Shown piece after piece: positions 1-5,913 of a stretch of 6,014 nt of DNA (position 1 is its first letter; each line of letters opens with the position of its first letter). A program made the position numbers and the translations under genes. The notes under the pieces were generated by a model, which worked only from the letters and a program-made list of their open reading frames with translations, did no database searches and was not told the origin of the DNA. The DNA comes from Clostridiaceae bacterium (lineage in GTDB: Bacteria; Bacillota; Clostridia; Oscillospirales; Acutalibacteraceae): contig CAJGDQ010000065.1 of the NCBI GenBank assembly GCA_904502215.1, forward strand, positions 1 to 6,014, written 5' to 3'.

Positions 1-50
1 CTATGACTTCGACCTTTAACCTGATGCAGATAATGCTGCCGTAGGGAAAT
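1..50 (+). ncRNA. TPP (thiamine pyrophosphate) riboswitch aptamer, 3' part only
   Basis: The segment carries the conserved 3' half of the TPP (THI-box) aptamer. ACCTGAT at 19-25 is followed by a short stem GCAG/CTGC (26-29 with 36-39) closing the loop ATAATG, then the signature CGTAGGGAA (40-48). CCT (20-22) can pair with AGG (43-45) as the lower helix. The upstream half, which would hold the pyrimidine-sensing CTGAGA element and the 5' strand of P1, lies before base 1, so the aptamer is cut by the window edge. It precedes thiT, a thiamine uptake gene, which is the expected target. In this class, bound TPP normally switches the downstream gene off. Identification rests on motif recognition and context. 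Confidence 0.9.
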
Positions 51-64
51 ACGAAATGAAGTAT

Positions 65-96
65 TGCCGCAGGTTATTGCCTGCGGCATTTCTATT
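65..96 (+). terminator. Terminator-like hairpin in the thiT leader (riboswitch expression platform)
   Basis: GCCGCAGG (66-73) pairs perfectly with CCTGCGGC (80-87) around a 6-base loop, TTATTG, and the flanking T65/A88 adds a ninth pair. The stem is followed by ATTTCTATT, a moderately U-rich tract. Its place between the TPP aptamer and the thiT ribosome binding site suggests an attenuator that stops transcription when TPP is bound. The U-tract is imperfect, so a role in translation control cannot be excluded. No antiterminator partner can be identified because the aptamer's 5' half is missing from the window. Confidence 0.65.
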
Positions 97-149
97 ATCC
101 GGAGAATAGAAATTCCTTTGGTTAAACATTGCAAAAAAACTAAAAGGAG
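88..149 (+). promoter_or_regulatory. Second leader hairpin and thiT ribosome binding site
   Basis: ATTTCTATT (88-96) is perfectly complementary to AATAGAAAT (105-113), giving a 9-bp hairpin with loop ATCCGGAG. Its 5' arm is the U-tract of the preceding terminator-like stem, so the two structures share bases. The ribosome binding site is AAGGAG (144-149), 8 bases before the ATG at 158. TCCTTT (114-119) could pair with AAAGGA (143-148) and mask it. The pairings are read directly; the regulatory meaning is inference. Confidence 0.45.
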
Positions 150-157
150 AAGAAAAA

Positions 158-718
158 ATGAAAGAAAACTTAAAAAAGCCTGTTTTCAGGCTAACCCTCG
201 GTGCGATTTTTATAGCACTTAGCACTGTGCTTAGCATGATTAAGATTTACGAGCCACCGCTTGGCGGGGGTGTTACCCTTTTTAGCATGCTGCCTATTAT
301 TATGTTAGTTGGTATGTTCGGTTTTAAATGGGGAATGGGAATAGCTTTTACCTACTCGGTTTTTCAAATGCTGCTATCCTTTGGCGAAGTGCTTTCTTGG
401 GGACTTACCCCATTAACCCTTATTGCCACCTTTTTAATTGACTATATCTTAGCATACACCGTTTTAGGTTTTGCCGGACTTTTCTATAAAAAGGGTTATA
501 TCGGAATTGTTATAGGCACCGCCCTTGCGGTATTTTTAAGATTTGTTTGCCATTATATAACAGGAGTATTTATCTTTGATATATGGTGCGAATGGGATAA
601 CGTTTGGCTTTATTCCTTGGTTTATAACGGAGCATATATGCTTCCTGAAATCATTTTAACAACCATAGGAGCCGCTGTTATTTTCAAGCTTCCGCAAATC
701 AAAAAATTTATGGCATAA
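158..718 (+). CDS. thiT: ThiT: thiamine-specific S component of an ECF transporter
   Basis: A 186-residue, very hydrophobic protein with about six membrane helices, the usual size for the ThiT/YuaJ family. It binds thiamine at the outer face of the membrane. It depends on a shared energizing module (EcfT plus two EcfA ATPases) that is normally encoded elsewhere and is absent here. Helix 1 carries the AxxxA contact motif of S components (A16-x3-A20). Family landmarks are GGGVTLFSMLPI (36-47), LIDYILAYTVLGFAGLF (93-109) and RFVCHYITGVF (128-138). H132, Y152 and N157 (LYSLVYNG) appear to match the thiamine-contacting His, Tyr and Asn of the Lactococcus protein; this alignment is from memory. The start is fixed by AAGGAG 8 bases upstream. 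A TPP riboswitch in the leader independently supports the substrate. The gene stands alone and ends at a strong terminator. Confidence 0.93.
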   Translation: MKENLKKPVFRLTLGAIFIALSTVLSMIKIYEPPLGGGVTLFSMLPIIMLVGMFGFKWGMGIAFTYSVFQMLLSFGEVLSWGLTPLTLIATFLIDYILAYTVLGFAGLFYKKGYIGIVIGTALAVFLRFVCHYITGVFIFDIWCEWDNVWLYSLVYNGAYMLPEIILTTIGAAVIFKLPQIKKFMA

Positions 719-752
719 AAGAAACCGCAGTGATTTTTCACTGCGGTTTCTT
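719..752. terminator. Bidirectional intrinsic terminator between thiT and asp23
   Basis: GAAACCGCAGTGA (721-733) and TCACTGCGGTTTC (738-750) form a perfect 13-bp stem with loop TTTT. AA/TT at 719-720 and 751-752 extend it to 15 bp. On the + strand the stem is followed by TTATTATTCTT. On the - strand it is followed by TTTCTTTTATG. It starts at the last bases of the thiT stop region and ends one base before the asp23 stop codon at 754, so it can end both converging transcripts. Confidence 0.92.
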
Positions 753-753
753 A

Positions 754-1113
754 TTATTCTTCAGTTTCTTCTTTTTCAAACTCAACATCGGCAACGCTAA
801 CGTTAACCTGAGTAACAGCTGTTCCGGTCATATTTTGGATTTTTTCCTTAACATTCGCTTGAACCTTTTCGGCAACATCCTTAACAATGGCATCCTCTTT
901 AACGGTTATGAAAACAGTTATCTTTAATGCGCCGTTTTCACTTTCAACCTTAACGCCTTTAAATGGGTTTTTGTTTTTAGACTTAACTGCACCCTTAATA
1001 TCAATGGCTCGCTTTGCAAGACCTGCAACGCCCGAAATCTCCATAGCAGCAATTTCAGCCATTTTTTCCAAAACTTCAGTATTTATAGAAAGTTCAGTTG
1101 CTTTATTATTCAT
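754..1113 (-). CDS. Asp23/Gls24 family envelope-stress response protein (YqhY-like)
   Basis: A 119-residue soluble, acidic-tailed protein of the Asp23/Gls24 (DUF322) family. Typical family features are the N-terminal helix followed by EISGVAGLAKR (26-36), the alternating strands around GALKITVFITVKEDA (61-75), a helix with VAEKVQANVKEKIQNMTG (80-97) and the strand VTQVNVSVADVEFE (99-112). It has no membrane segment or signal peptide. Its position right after spoIIIAH matches that of yqhY-type genes in many Firmicutes, near acc and nusB genes. YqhY has been linked to fatty-acid synthesis and envelope homeostasis in Bacillus, but its biochemical role is not settled. GGAGG (1120-1124) sits 6 bases before the ATG. 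The gene has its own promoter at 1146-1173 and ends at the shared terminator. Confidence 0.9.
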   Translation of the reverse strand: MNNKATELSINTEVLEKMAEIAAMEISGVAGLAKRAIDIKGAVKSKNKNPFKGVKVESENGALKITVFITVKEDAIVKDVAEKVQANVKEKIQNMTGTAVTQVNVSVADVEFEKEETEE

Positions 1114-1145
1114 AATAATCCTCCGCCTTGAATTTCTTTAAGTCT

Positions 1146-1173
1146 ATTATACCACATTTTTCAAATAACACAA
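1146..1173 (-). promoter_or_regulatory. Vegetative (sigma-A type) promoter for asp23
   Basis: Read on the - strand, a perfect -10 box TATAAT (1146-1151) is preceded by TGG, which makes it an extended -10 (TGnTATAAT). The best -35 match is TTGTGT (1168-1173) with a 16-base spacer, correct in the TTG half only. Transcription would start near 1139, giving a leader of about 26 bases that contains the GGAGG ribosome binding site. The promoter lies in the 72-base gap after spoIIIAH. I see no terminator hairpin in that gap, so readthrough from spoIIIA is also possible. Confidence 0.75.
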
Positions 1174-1185
1174 CTTTTTTTTAAA

Positions 1186-1716
1186 TTAAGTTATGGGAAT
1201 TATTTTAATCTTGTTAAGAGTGATACTTGTTTGCTCGGTAACTATATCCTGAATTTGCAAGGTTTGAGCCGAGGTTAACCCTTCAGAGCCCACAACAACA
1301 TTTATTCCATCATCACCAATAACCGCAAGGCTTTTTTCAAAACCCTTGGCTTTAAGCAGGCTTTCAATATTACTTTCCTTTTCAATTCTATCGCCGATTT
1401 CCTCTATCTTGGAAAGGGCGCTTTTTTTATCCTCTTCGGATAGCTTATCGCTTTTCAAGGTTTCTTCAATGGTTTCAACCGCTTCCTTGCGAGCGGCTTC
1501 CCTTTCTTTTTTAGCCTTGGTGAAATAATCCTCCTGAGGCTTTGCAGAGGTTTCAACCGCCTCTTCCTCAGAACCATTGTTTACATATGAGGCCTCGCCG
1601 AGATATTTGGCCTCGCTCGGCAAATATTTTGCATTAAGCCAAACTGCAGCTCCAAGCGCTAAAACCATAACCGCTACTGCGATTTGTCCTTTCCCAAAAA
1701 CCTTACCCTTTTTCAT
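1186..1716 (-). CDS. spoIIIAH: Stage III sporulation protein AH (SpoIIIAH), SpoIIQ-binding channel protein
   Basis: A 176-residue bitopic membrane protein. One N-terminal membrane helix (about 11-29, after a short basic cytoplasmic end) is followed by a charged linker and helical segment with the family motif DYFTKAKKERE (63-73). A ring-building, YscJ/FliF-like domain closes the protein, including GFEKSLAVIGDDGINVVV (125-142) and QIQDIVTEQTSI (154-165). In Bacillus the extracellular part binds forespore SpoIIQ across the intermembrane space and forms the channel's mother-cell ring. The Bacillus protein is about 218 residues, so this one is compact, mainly in the linker. I place the start at the ATG at 1716, since GGGAGG (1725-1730) lies 8 bases before it. 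An upstream in-frame TTG at 1734 has the ribosome binding site inside its reading frame and is unlikely. The start is 2 bases after the spoIIIAG stop. Confidence 0.93.
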   Translation of the reverse strand: MKKGKVFGKGQIAVAVMVLALGAAVWLNAKYLPSEAKYLGEASYVNNGSEEEAVETSAKPQEDYFTKAKKEREAARKEAVETIEETLKSDKLSEEDKKSALSKIEEIGDRIEKESNIESLLKAKGFEKSLAVIGDDGINVVVGSEGLTSAQTLQIQDIVTEQTSITLNKIKIIPIT

Positions 1717-1718
1717 AT

Positions 1719-2252
1719 CTATTTCCTCCCGCAAATATATACTCTTTTAGATGTTATATTTAGTGCCGCCATAACGGCATTTTGAATTTTTTGATTGATA
1801 ATCTCATTGTCGCCCCCCTCGCAAACTATGGCGATACCTCTGATTTCGGGCATTCTTGCGGTTACGAGCAAGGCCTCCTCACCGCCATCGGCAGTTTTAA
1901 CGGTTATATAGCCCTCTTTGAGTTCGTTATCTAAGCTTTGACTTTCCTTATCATTCTTTTCTGCCTTGGTTTCCTCAACACTTTCGGCATAACTATATCT
2001 TATAGAGCTTTCAAGGGTTACAACAACCTCAACCTTTCCGCTCCCAGTTATGTCCTTAACAATTTTTTCTATTCCATCCTCAAGCGAAAGGCGATACTCC
2101 TCGGCTGAAAATTCATTCGGTTTTTCCTCTTTTGCTTCCTTATCGGAAGAAAGCCCCGATAAGAAAATCAGCAATATTCCGCAAAGGCCGGCTATAACCA
2201 ACACTTTTGGAGAAAGCAGTTTTTTGAAATTTTCAAGTTTTATTTTAATCAT
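1719..2252 (-). CDS. spoIIIAG: Stage III sporulation protein AG (SpoIIIAG), ring-forming channel protein
   Basis: A 177-residue bitopic protein with one membrane helix at about 17-34 and the rest facing the mother cell/forespore space. Family features include GSGKVEVVVTLESS (70-83), the strand-rich middle with YITVKTADGGEEALLV, the MPEIRGIAIVCEGGDN segment and the C-terminal IQNAVMAALNITSKRVYI helix-strand unit typical of ring-building motifs. In Bacillus, SpoIIIAG forms a large oligomeric ring of the SpoIIIA-SpoIIQ complex. The family member in Bacillus is about 229 residues, so this copy is short. Its ATG overlaps the last 8 bases of spoIIIAF. No strong ribosome binding site precedes it, so translational coupling is likely. 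Confidence 0.93.
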   Translation of the reverse strand: MIKIKLENFKKLLSPKVLVIAGLCGILLIFLSGLSSDKEAKEEKPNEFSAEEYRLSLEDGIEKIVKDITGSGKVEVVVTLESSIRYSYAESVEETKAEKNDKESQSLDNELKEGYITVKTADGGEEALLVTARMPEIRGIAIVCEGGDNEIINQKIQNAVMAALNITSKRVYICGRK

Positions 2253-2676
2253 TTTCTATTTCAACCTTTATCTTGCCCGCCACTTGCCCTAAGGCAGAGA
2301 TGATTTTATCCCTTTGTTCCGATGATTTTATATAAACCTTGCTAATATATATGCCGCCATCGGATGATTTATCCGTTTCTATCTCAATTTTTTCGAAAGT
2401 TAGTCCCGCTCCCTTTAAAGCCGAGGAATAAACAAACCTTGCCGAAGCTATATCAAGCTCATCCGCTTCTTCCAAGCTAACCTTTGCAACAGGCATCTCA
2501 ATATCGGCATTTTTAAGGGTTATACCCGCCGCCGCAATAATAGAGAGCAAAAAAGCTAAGGATAAAACATACTTGACGCTTTTGGAAATTTTACCCTCGG
2601 GACATAATATATAAAGCGCACCTATAAATACCGCCGAAGCGCAAAAAGAGGTTAAAAGAGATGTTACAATCTTCAT
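2245..2676 (-). CDS. spoIIIAF: Stage III sporulation protein AF (SpoIIIAF)
   Basis: A 143-residue protein with two N-terminal membrane helices (about 3-25 and 33-53) and a small soluble C-terminal domain. The second helix carries the typical KISKSVKYVLSLAFLLSII pattern of the family. The C-terminal part alternates strands and helices (FEKIEIETDKSSDGGIYISK, then SSEQRDKIISALGQV) and is predicted by family knowledge to resemble ring-building secretion domains. The Bacillus protein is about 206 residues, so the linker region is reduced here. Start ATG overlaps the spoIIIAE stop as ATGA, with a GGGG stretch about 8 bases upstream as a modest ribosome binding site. Identity rests on sequence pattern plus exact operon position. 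Confidence 0.9.
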   Translation of the reverse strand: MKIVTSLLTSFCASAVFIGALYILCPEGKISKSVKYVLSLAFLLSIIAAAGITLKNADIEMPVAKVSLEEADELDIASARFVYSSALKGAGLTFEKIEIETDKSSDGGIYISKVYIKSSEQRDKIISALGQVAGKIKVEIEND

Positions 2677-3794
2677 ACCGATTTCCCCGCCATCACAACC
2701 ACCGATAAGGAAATTATAAACATTGCGGCGGTTAAAAGAATTATTCCACCCAGCACCGACATAACTGTATCAACCGCCCTTAAAAGAGAAGAAATTTTTG
2801 AAAGAGAAAACAAGTCTGATGTTATTGCGAGCAAGGTAAGGCAAATTTTCCATATTAAAAGCTCGGCTAAAATCGGCAAGAATATTGCAGCACAAGCAAC
2901 AACTCCGTAAATTCCAATAGAAGATTTTAAAAGTCCCATAGAGGCTGTAACGGTTGTTAGTGCCTCGGAGAGCACAGTTCCCGCAACGGGAACTGATGAG
3001 CCTATAATAAACTTTGCCGTTTTAACCGATAATGTATCGGCCGAGGCGTTAACTGCGGTTTGGATGCTGAGTATTCCTAAAAAAACAGTAGTTAAAAGGG
3101 ACATTATCCAAAAGGACAATTTTTTAATCCCCTCAGCAATCCCCGATTTTGAAATTAAAGGCGAAACGGATGAAGCCAAGGAAACACTCATATACCCGCC
3201 AAGAAGCGGAACCACAACAAAGTTCGAAATATAGCTTACTGCGCTTGATGCCGTTAGCAACAATCCCGACATTGAAAGAGAGGTTATCGGCGAGCCTGAT
3301 GACGCCACAATAACCGCAAAAACAGGAATGAATGCCGATATAAATATCGAGCACCCCTGCATTGCCGAAACACTTGTTTTAACCAGGTTAAAGGCGGGTG
3401 CCGAAATAACCGCCGCCGCACAAAGTGCCGAGGCATACATAGCAGCCGCCCCACTCCTTTCTTCTCCCGAGCTTTCTATTGCTGCGCTTATGAGAACAAC
3501 CGCAAGTATTCCAAAAGAGGCTAAGAAGGGCGTTTTTGCCCCTGTTTTGAAAAAATTTAATATATGCGAAAAAACATTCTCGGTTGAGAGGTTATTAACC
3601 CAATCGGGCTTGTTTGGTGAAATATCATTTTGCTCTAAAAAATCCTTTGTTTCTTTAGGCAAGCTATCATTTATCTCATCAGCGCCACTTAAATCATACT
3701 GCTCTTTGTAAAACTCCTCTGCCTCGGTTTCGGCTGAAACCGAGAAAGAAAATGCAAAAAGAAATATTATTATAAAGATTATTTTTCTTTTCAT
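2673..3794 (-). CDS. spoIIIAE: Stage III sporulation protein AE (SpoIIIAE), polytopic membrane protein
   Basis: A 373-residue protein (Bacillus about 399) with a clear cleavable-type signal peptide at 1-21 (hydrophobic core, then SVSA before ETEAEE). A hydrophilic stretch of about 60 residues and then roughly seven or eight membrane helices from 87 to the C-terminus follow. The most characteristic block is residues 238-297, with FLGILSIQTAVNASADT, then SSVPVAGTVLSEALTT and MGLLKSSIGIYG. It is the largest membrane subunit of the SpoIIIA complex and may form part of the export conduit in the mother-cell membrane; that role is inferred in the literature, not seen here. The start ATG overlaps the spoIIIAD stop as ATGA. 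Confidence 0.95.
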   Translation of the reverse strand: MKRKIIFIIIFLFAFSFSVSAETEAEEFYKEQYDLSGADEINDSLPKETKDFLEQNDISPNKPDWVNNLSTENVFSHILNFFKTGAKTPFLASFGILAVVLISAAIESSGEERSGAAAMYASALCAAAVISAPAFNLVKTSVSAMQGCSIFISAFIPVFAVIVASSGSPITSLSMSGLLLTASSAVSYISNFVVVPLLGGYMSVSLASSVSPLISKSGIAEGIKKLSFWIMSLLTTVFLGILSIQTAVNASADTLSVKTAKFIIGSSVPVAGTVLSEALTTVTASMGLLKSSIGIYGVVACAAIFLPILAELLIWKICLTLLAITSDLFSLSKISSLLRAVDTVMSVLGGIILLTAAMFIISLSVVVMAGKSV

Positions 3795-4183
3795 TTTATA
3801 AAGCCTACCGCCGTTTTTAAAACTTGAATTATTAGCGGAACCGATAAAATAAATATTGCGCTCCTGCCGGCAAATTCAGCCTTTGAGGCCAATGAGGTCT
3901 GTCCGCTATCCCTACAGGTATCGGCTATAAAATTGGTTATATAGCCTATCCCTAACGCCTTTATCGAAACCTTGAAATATTCGGTATTAACCCCATATTC
4001 CTCAAGGCTATCCCTTATAAGAATAAAAGAATCAGCAAGGTTATTTAAAACCATAACCCCAACTATAACCCCTGCAATTACAGACGCCAAGAGAGCATAT
4101 TCAAAATTGCTTCGGCTAAGCACAATGCAAATCGCCGCAGTTATAAGCAAGAGCGCCAAGATTTTAAAAATTTCTATCCTCAT
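3791..4183 (-). CDS. spoIIIAD: Stage III sporulation protein AD (SpoIIIAD)
   Basis: A 130-residue integral membrane protein, close to the usual length of about 133. Hydrophobic helices lie at about 5-22, 29-50 and 108-128, with a further amphipathic stretch between. The family signature is the central IGYITNFIADTCRDSGQTSLASKAEFAGR, from about 79 to 107. Its small size and partnership with SpoIIIAC recall FliQ/FliP-like export components of flagellar systems, a comparison made for the family. The start overlaps the spoIIIAC stop as ATGA, with no good ribosome binding site, so translation is probably coupled. Confidence 0.95.
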   Translation of the reverse strand: MRIEIFKILALLLITAAICIVLSRSNFEYALLASVIAGVIVGVMVLNNLADSFILIRDSLEEYGVNTEYFKVSIKALGIGYITNFIADTCRDSGQTSLASKAEFAGRSAIFILSVPLIIQVLKTAVGFIK

Positions 4184-4374
4184 AATCCGAAAATGCTTTT
4201 AACGGTTGTGAAAAGCTCGGCAACTGCATTAACAACCATCAAGAGAACCACAACAAGTCCCGCCAAGGTTGTTAGCATTGCCTGTTCCTCTCTTCCCGAG
4301 CGAATAAGCACCTGATTTAAAACCGTTACAATTATGCCTATAGCGGCAATTTTGAATATAAAATCAACATCCAT
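4180..4374 (-). CDS. spoIIIAC: Stage III sporulation protein AC (SpoIIIAC)
   Basis: A 64-residue protein with two membrane helices separated by a polar turn (LIRSGREEQAMLTTLAG), the standard FliQ-like layout of SpoIIIAC; the Bacillus protein is about 68 residues. The start is set at the ATG at 4374 (MDVDFIFKIAAIG). AGGTGG (4379-4384) precedes it, with AAAA between, and the encoded N-terminus matches family size. An in-frame ATG at 4401 would add nine residues, but it would overlap spoIIIAB and put the ribosome binding site inside the gene. The gap to the spoIIIAB stop is 8 bases, and the 3' end overlaps the spoIIIAD start. Confidence 0.93.
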   Translation of the reverse strand: MDVDFIFKIAAIGIIVTVLNQVLIRSGREEQAMLTTLAGLVVVLLMVVNAVAELFTTVKSIFGL

Positions 4375-4382
4375 TTTTCCAC

Positions 4383-4829
4383 CTACAAAAAGAAAATACA
4401 AATAAATATCCCAAAAAGAACACCTAAGGAATTATAAAGCTTTGAAAGCTTTTCTTTTTTCTCCTCAGCCTCTTTTCTTTGCTTTTGCAAAAGAGAGGCA
4501 AAAAGCTGCACCCTATTATACTCGGAATTTATATCCCTTCTTCCAAAGCTCTCGAAAAACTCCTCTATCAAGGCAATATCCTCTTTTTCAAGCAAATCAG
4601 GGTTTATAATTGCTCTATTTTCCTTTATATACACCGTTTCTTTCGGAAAAGACACCGCAACCGCCCTCTCGAGCTCGGTTTTTTCGGCCTTTATTCTCGA
4701 GGCTAGCATTTCAAAGGAAAGGCAGAGCGCCTTTAATTTTTCGGCTCGCATTTTTAAATTGTATGATTTTAAGAAGCCTAAAAAGCAAGAGCTTATAAAA
4801 AGGATAAAAAGTCCTATTATCTTAAACAA
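4383..4829 (-). CDS. spoIIIAB: Stage III sporulation protein AB (SpoIIIAB)
   Basis: A 148-residue protein with an N-terminal hydrophobic helix (about 3-20), a helical and highly charged cytoplasmic middle, and a C-terminal hydrophobic helix (about 134-148). This matches the two-helix SpoIIIAB plan, whose cytoplasmic domain resembles part of GspF-type secretion platform proteins. Family-like segments are LKALCLSFEMLASRIKAEKT (33-52), LIEEFFESFGRRD and QKQRKEAEEKKEKLSKLYNSLG. The Bacillus protein is about 171 residues. The start codon is TTG at 4829; GGGAG (4838-4842) lies 8 bases upstream, and no ATG occurs in frame before the first hydrophobic helix ends. The gene overlaps spoIIIAA by 13 bases. 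Confidence 0.9.
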   Translation of the reverse strand: MFKIIGLFILFISSCFLGFLKSYNLKMRAEKLKALCLSFEMLASRIKAEKTELERAVAVSFPKETVYIKENRAIINPDLLEKEDIALIEEFFESFGRRDINSEYNRVQLFASLLQKQRKEAEEKKEKLSKLYNSLGVLFGIFICIFFL

Positions 4830-5743
4830 AACTCATACTCCCTAAGTTTTTCAGCATCTAAAACCTCGATATCCCCGCCGTGAAGAGTTGGAAGCAATGC
4901 GATTTGAGAACAAACCGAGCTTGTTATCAGTCCCTCGGTTATAGACCTCGTTAAAAGCTCTTTTCTTTGCCCGATATGAGCCGTTGTTATAATTTGAACA
5001 CCCGAATAAAAGCTTTCTGAAACCCTTTTTAGCTCTTCCTTTGTTCCTATTTCATCAAATGCGATTATATCGGGAAACATCGTTCTAAGGGCAATTTCTA
5101 TTCCCTTAGCCTTATCGCTAACCTTTAAAACATCGGTTGCAGGGCCTAAATCAAGCGTCTCGGAGCCCGAAAGCTCGCCTCGGCTATCAATAACGCAAAC
5201 CCTTTTAGGCTTTCCTAAAACGCCGCTTGAAATTTGGCGGATTAAATCTCTTAAAATGGTGGTTTTTCCGCTGGCAGGTGGCCCCGCTATCAAAAGACCG
5301 CCACCCCGATAGCTTTTTAAAATATCATTTGCCGCACCCGTGATTTCCCTTGCGATTCTTATATTCAAAGAGGCGATTTCGCTCATATTTCCATTTGTGA
5401 GTCTACCGCAAACACCTGCTCTGCAACCGTTTTTCATAACAACAAAGCCCTCAGCAAGCTCCTCTCCGTGTGCATAAACCGAATTTGAACAAAGATTATA
5501 AAAGCTTTCCTCTATATCCAAGGCAGTTGGCTTAAATAGTCCCTCGCAATATGTAAAACTAAGATTTGAATCTTCCATAACAAAAACAGTTTCTCCCGAA
5601 ACAGTTAAAGCAAGCGGAAGATTTTTTCTTATTCTTATCTCCTCGGCACTATATTTAACCCTTTTGGGCAAATTTTCAAGAATATTTCTTATTCTCGGGG
5701 AAAGTCCATATAAAGCCCTCTCAAAACTTTCTATTCCTTCCAT
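4817..5743 (-). CDS. spoIIIAA: Stage III sporulation protein AA (SpoIIIAA), secretion-type ATPase
   Basis: A 308-residue cytoplasmic AAA-type ATPase, almost exactly the Bacillus length of about 307. It is thought to energize the SpoIIIA complex, like ATPases of type II/IV secretion systems. Visible motifs, numbered from the ATG at 5743, are the Walker A loop GPPASGKTT (154-162), the acidic segment VIDSRGELSG (184-193), the Walker B strand PDIIAFDEIG (224-233) and the downstream sensor-like QIITTAHIG (250-258). The N-terminal third includes EEIRIRKNLPLAL and the SVYAHGEELAEGFV block typical of the family. The ATG at 5743 is chosen because GAGGTG (5750-5755) lies 6 bases before it. A GTG at 5752 overlaps this ribosome binding site and is rejected. 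First gene of the operon in this window. Confidence 0.96.
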   Translation of the reverse strand: MEGIESFERALYGLSPRIRNILENLPKRVKYSAEEIRIRKNLPLALTVSGETVFVMEDSNLSFTYCEGLFKPTALDIEESFYNLCSNSVYAHGEELAEGFVVMKNGCRAGVCGRLTNGNMSEIASLNIRIAREITGAANDILKSYRGGGLLIAGPPASGKTTILRDLIRQISSGVLGKPKRVCVIDSRGELSGSETLDLGPATDVLKVSDKAKGIEIALRTMFPDIIAFDEIGTKEELKRVSESFYSGVQIITTAHIGQRKELLTRSITEGLITSSVCSQIALLPTLHGGDIEVLDAEKLREYEFCLR

Positions 5744-5853
5744 ATTCAACACCTCGTTTTAAATATATGAAATGGTTGTCCCCGGTAGAACAAAAAAAGC
5801 AACGCTAAAAGGTAGGGTTTCCTAAAGACAGTTTTCAATAAAGAAAGTAGAAT
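5744..5853 (-). other. Non-coding leader upstream of spoIIIAA
   Basis: About 110 AT-rich bases with no supportable gene. Read on the - strand they end in the strong ribosome binding site GAGGTG (5750-5755). A weak sigma-E -10-like octamer CATATATT lies at 5762-5769, but no matching -35 lies 14-15 bases upstream. A weak vegetative pair, TTGAAA followed 18 bases later by TACCTT, is also present. Neither is convincing, so the promoter of the operon remains unidentified and may lie beyond the window. Confidence 0.5.
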
Positions 5854-5913
5854 ACGACAAAACAACTCCCGAAAAAGATAAAATAAATTCTTTTTCGGGA
5901 GTTGTTTTGTTGT
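5854..5913. repeat. Long near-perfect palindrome (22-bp stem, 10-base loop)
   Basis: Bases 5857-5878 (ACAAAACAACTCCCG then AAAAAGA) are perfectly complementary to 5889-5910 (TCTTTTT then CGGGAGTTGTTTTGT), around the loop TAAAATAAAT. One G/T wobble and two more pairs extend the stem to 25 bp. It resembles an intrinsic terminator, but neither side has a clean T-run outside the stem. On the + strand there is no gene upstream for it to terminate. On the - strand it would protect spoIIIA from readthrough. It directly abuts the hairpin array and may be part of the same element. Confidence 0.8.

Noticed and set aside
16..237. 73-codon - strand frame across the thiT leader
   Set aside because: It is the complement of the riboswitch, terminator and thiT start, all of which are better supported.
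3328..3711. Open frame of 127 codons on the + strand inside spoIIIAE
   Set aside because: It is antisense to a well-conserved spoIIIAE frame, has no ribosome binding site context and encodes no recognisable domain.
4375..4401. Longer spoIIIAC start (ATG at 4401)
   Set aside because: It overlaps spoIIIAB, adds residues not typical of the family, and puts the AGGTGG ribosome binding site inside the gene.
5744..5752. GTG start of spoIIIAA at 5752
   Set aside because: The GTG is part of the GAGGTG ribosome binding site serving the ATG at 5743.
5809..5844. Vegetative promoter upstream of spoIIIAA (TTGAAA, 18-base gap, TACCTT)
   Set aside because: The -10 matches poorly, the spacer is not optimal and a sporulation operon is not expected to use it.
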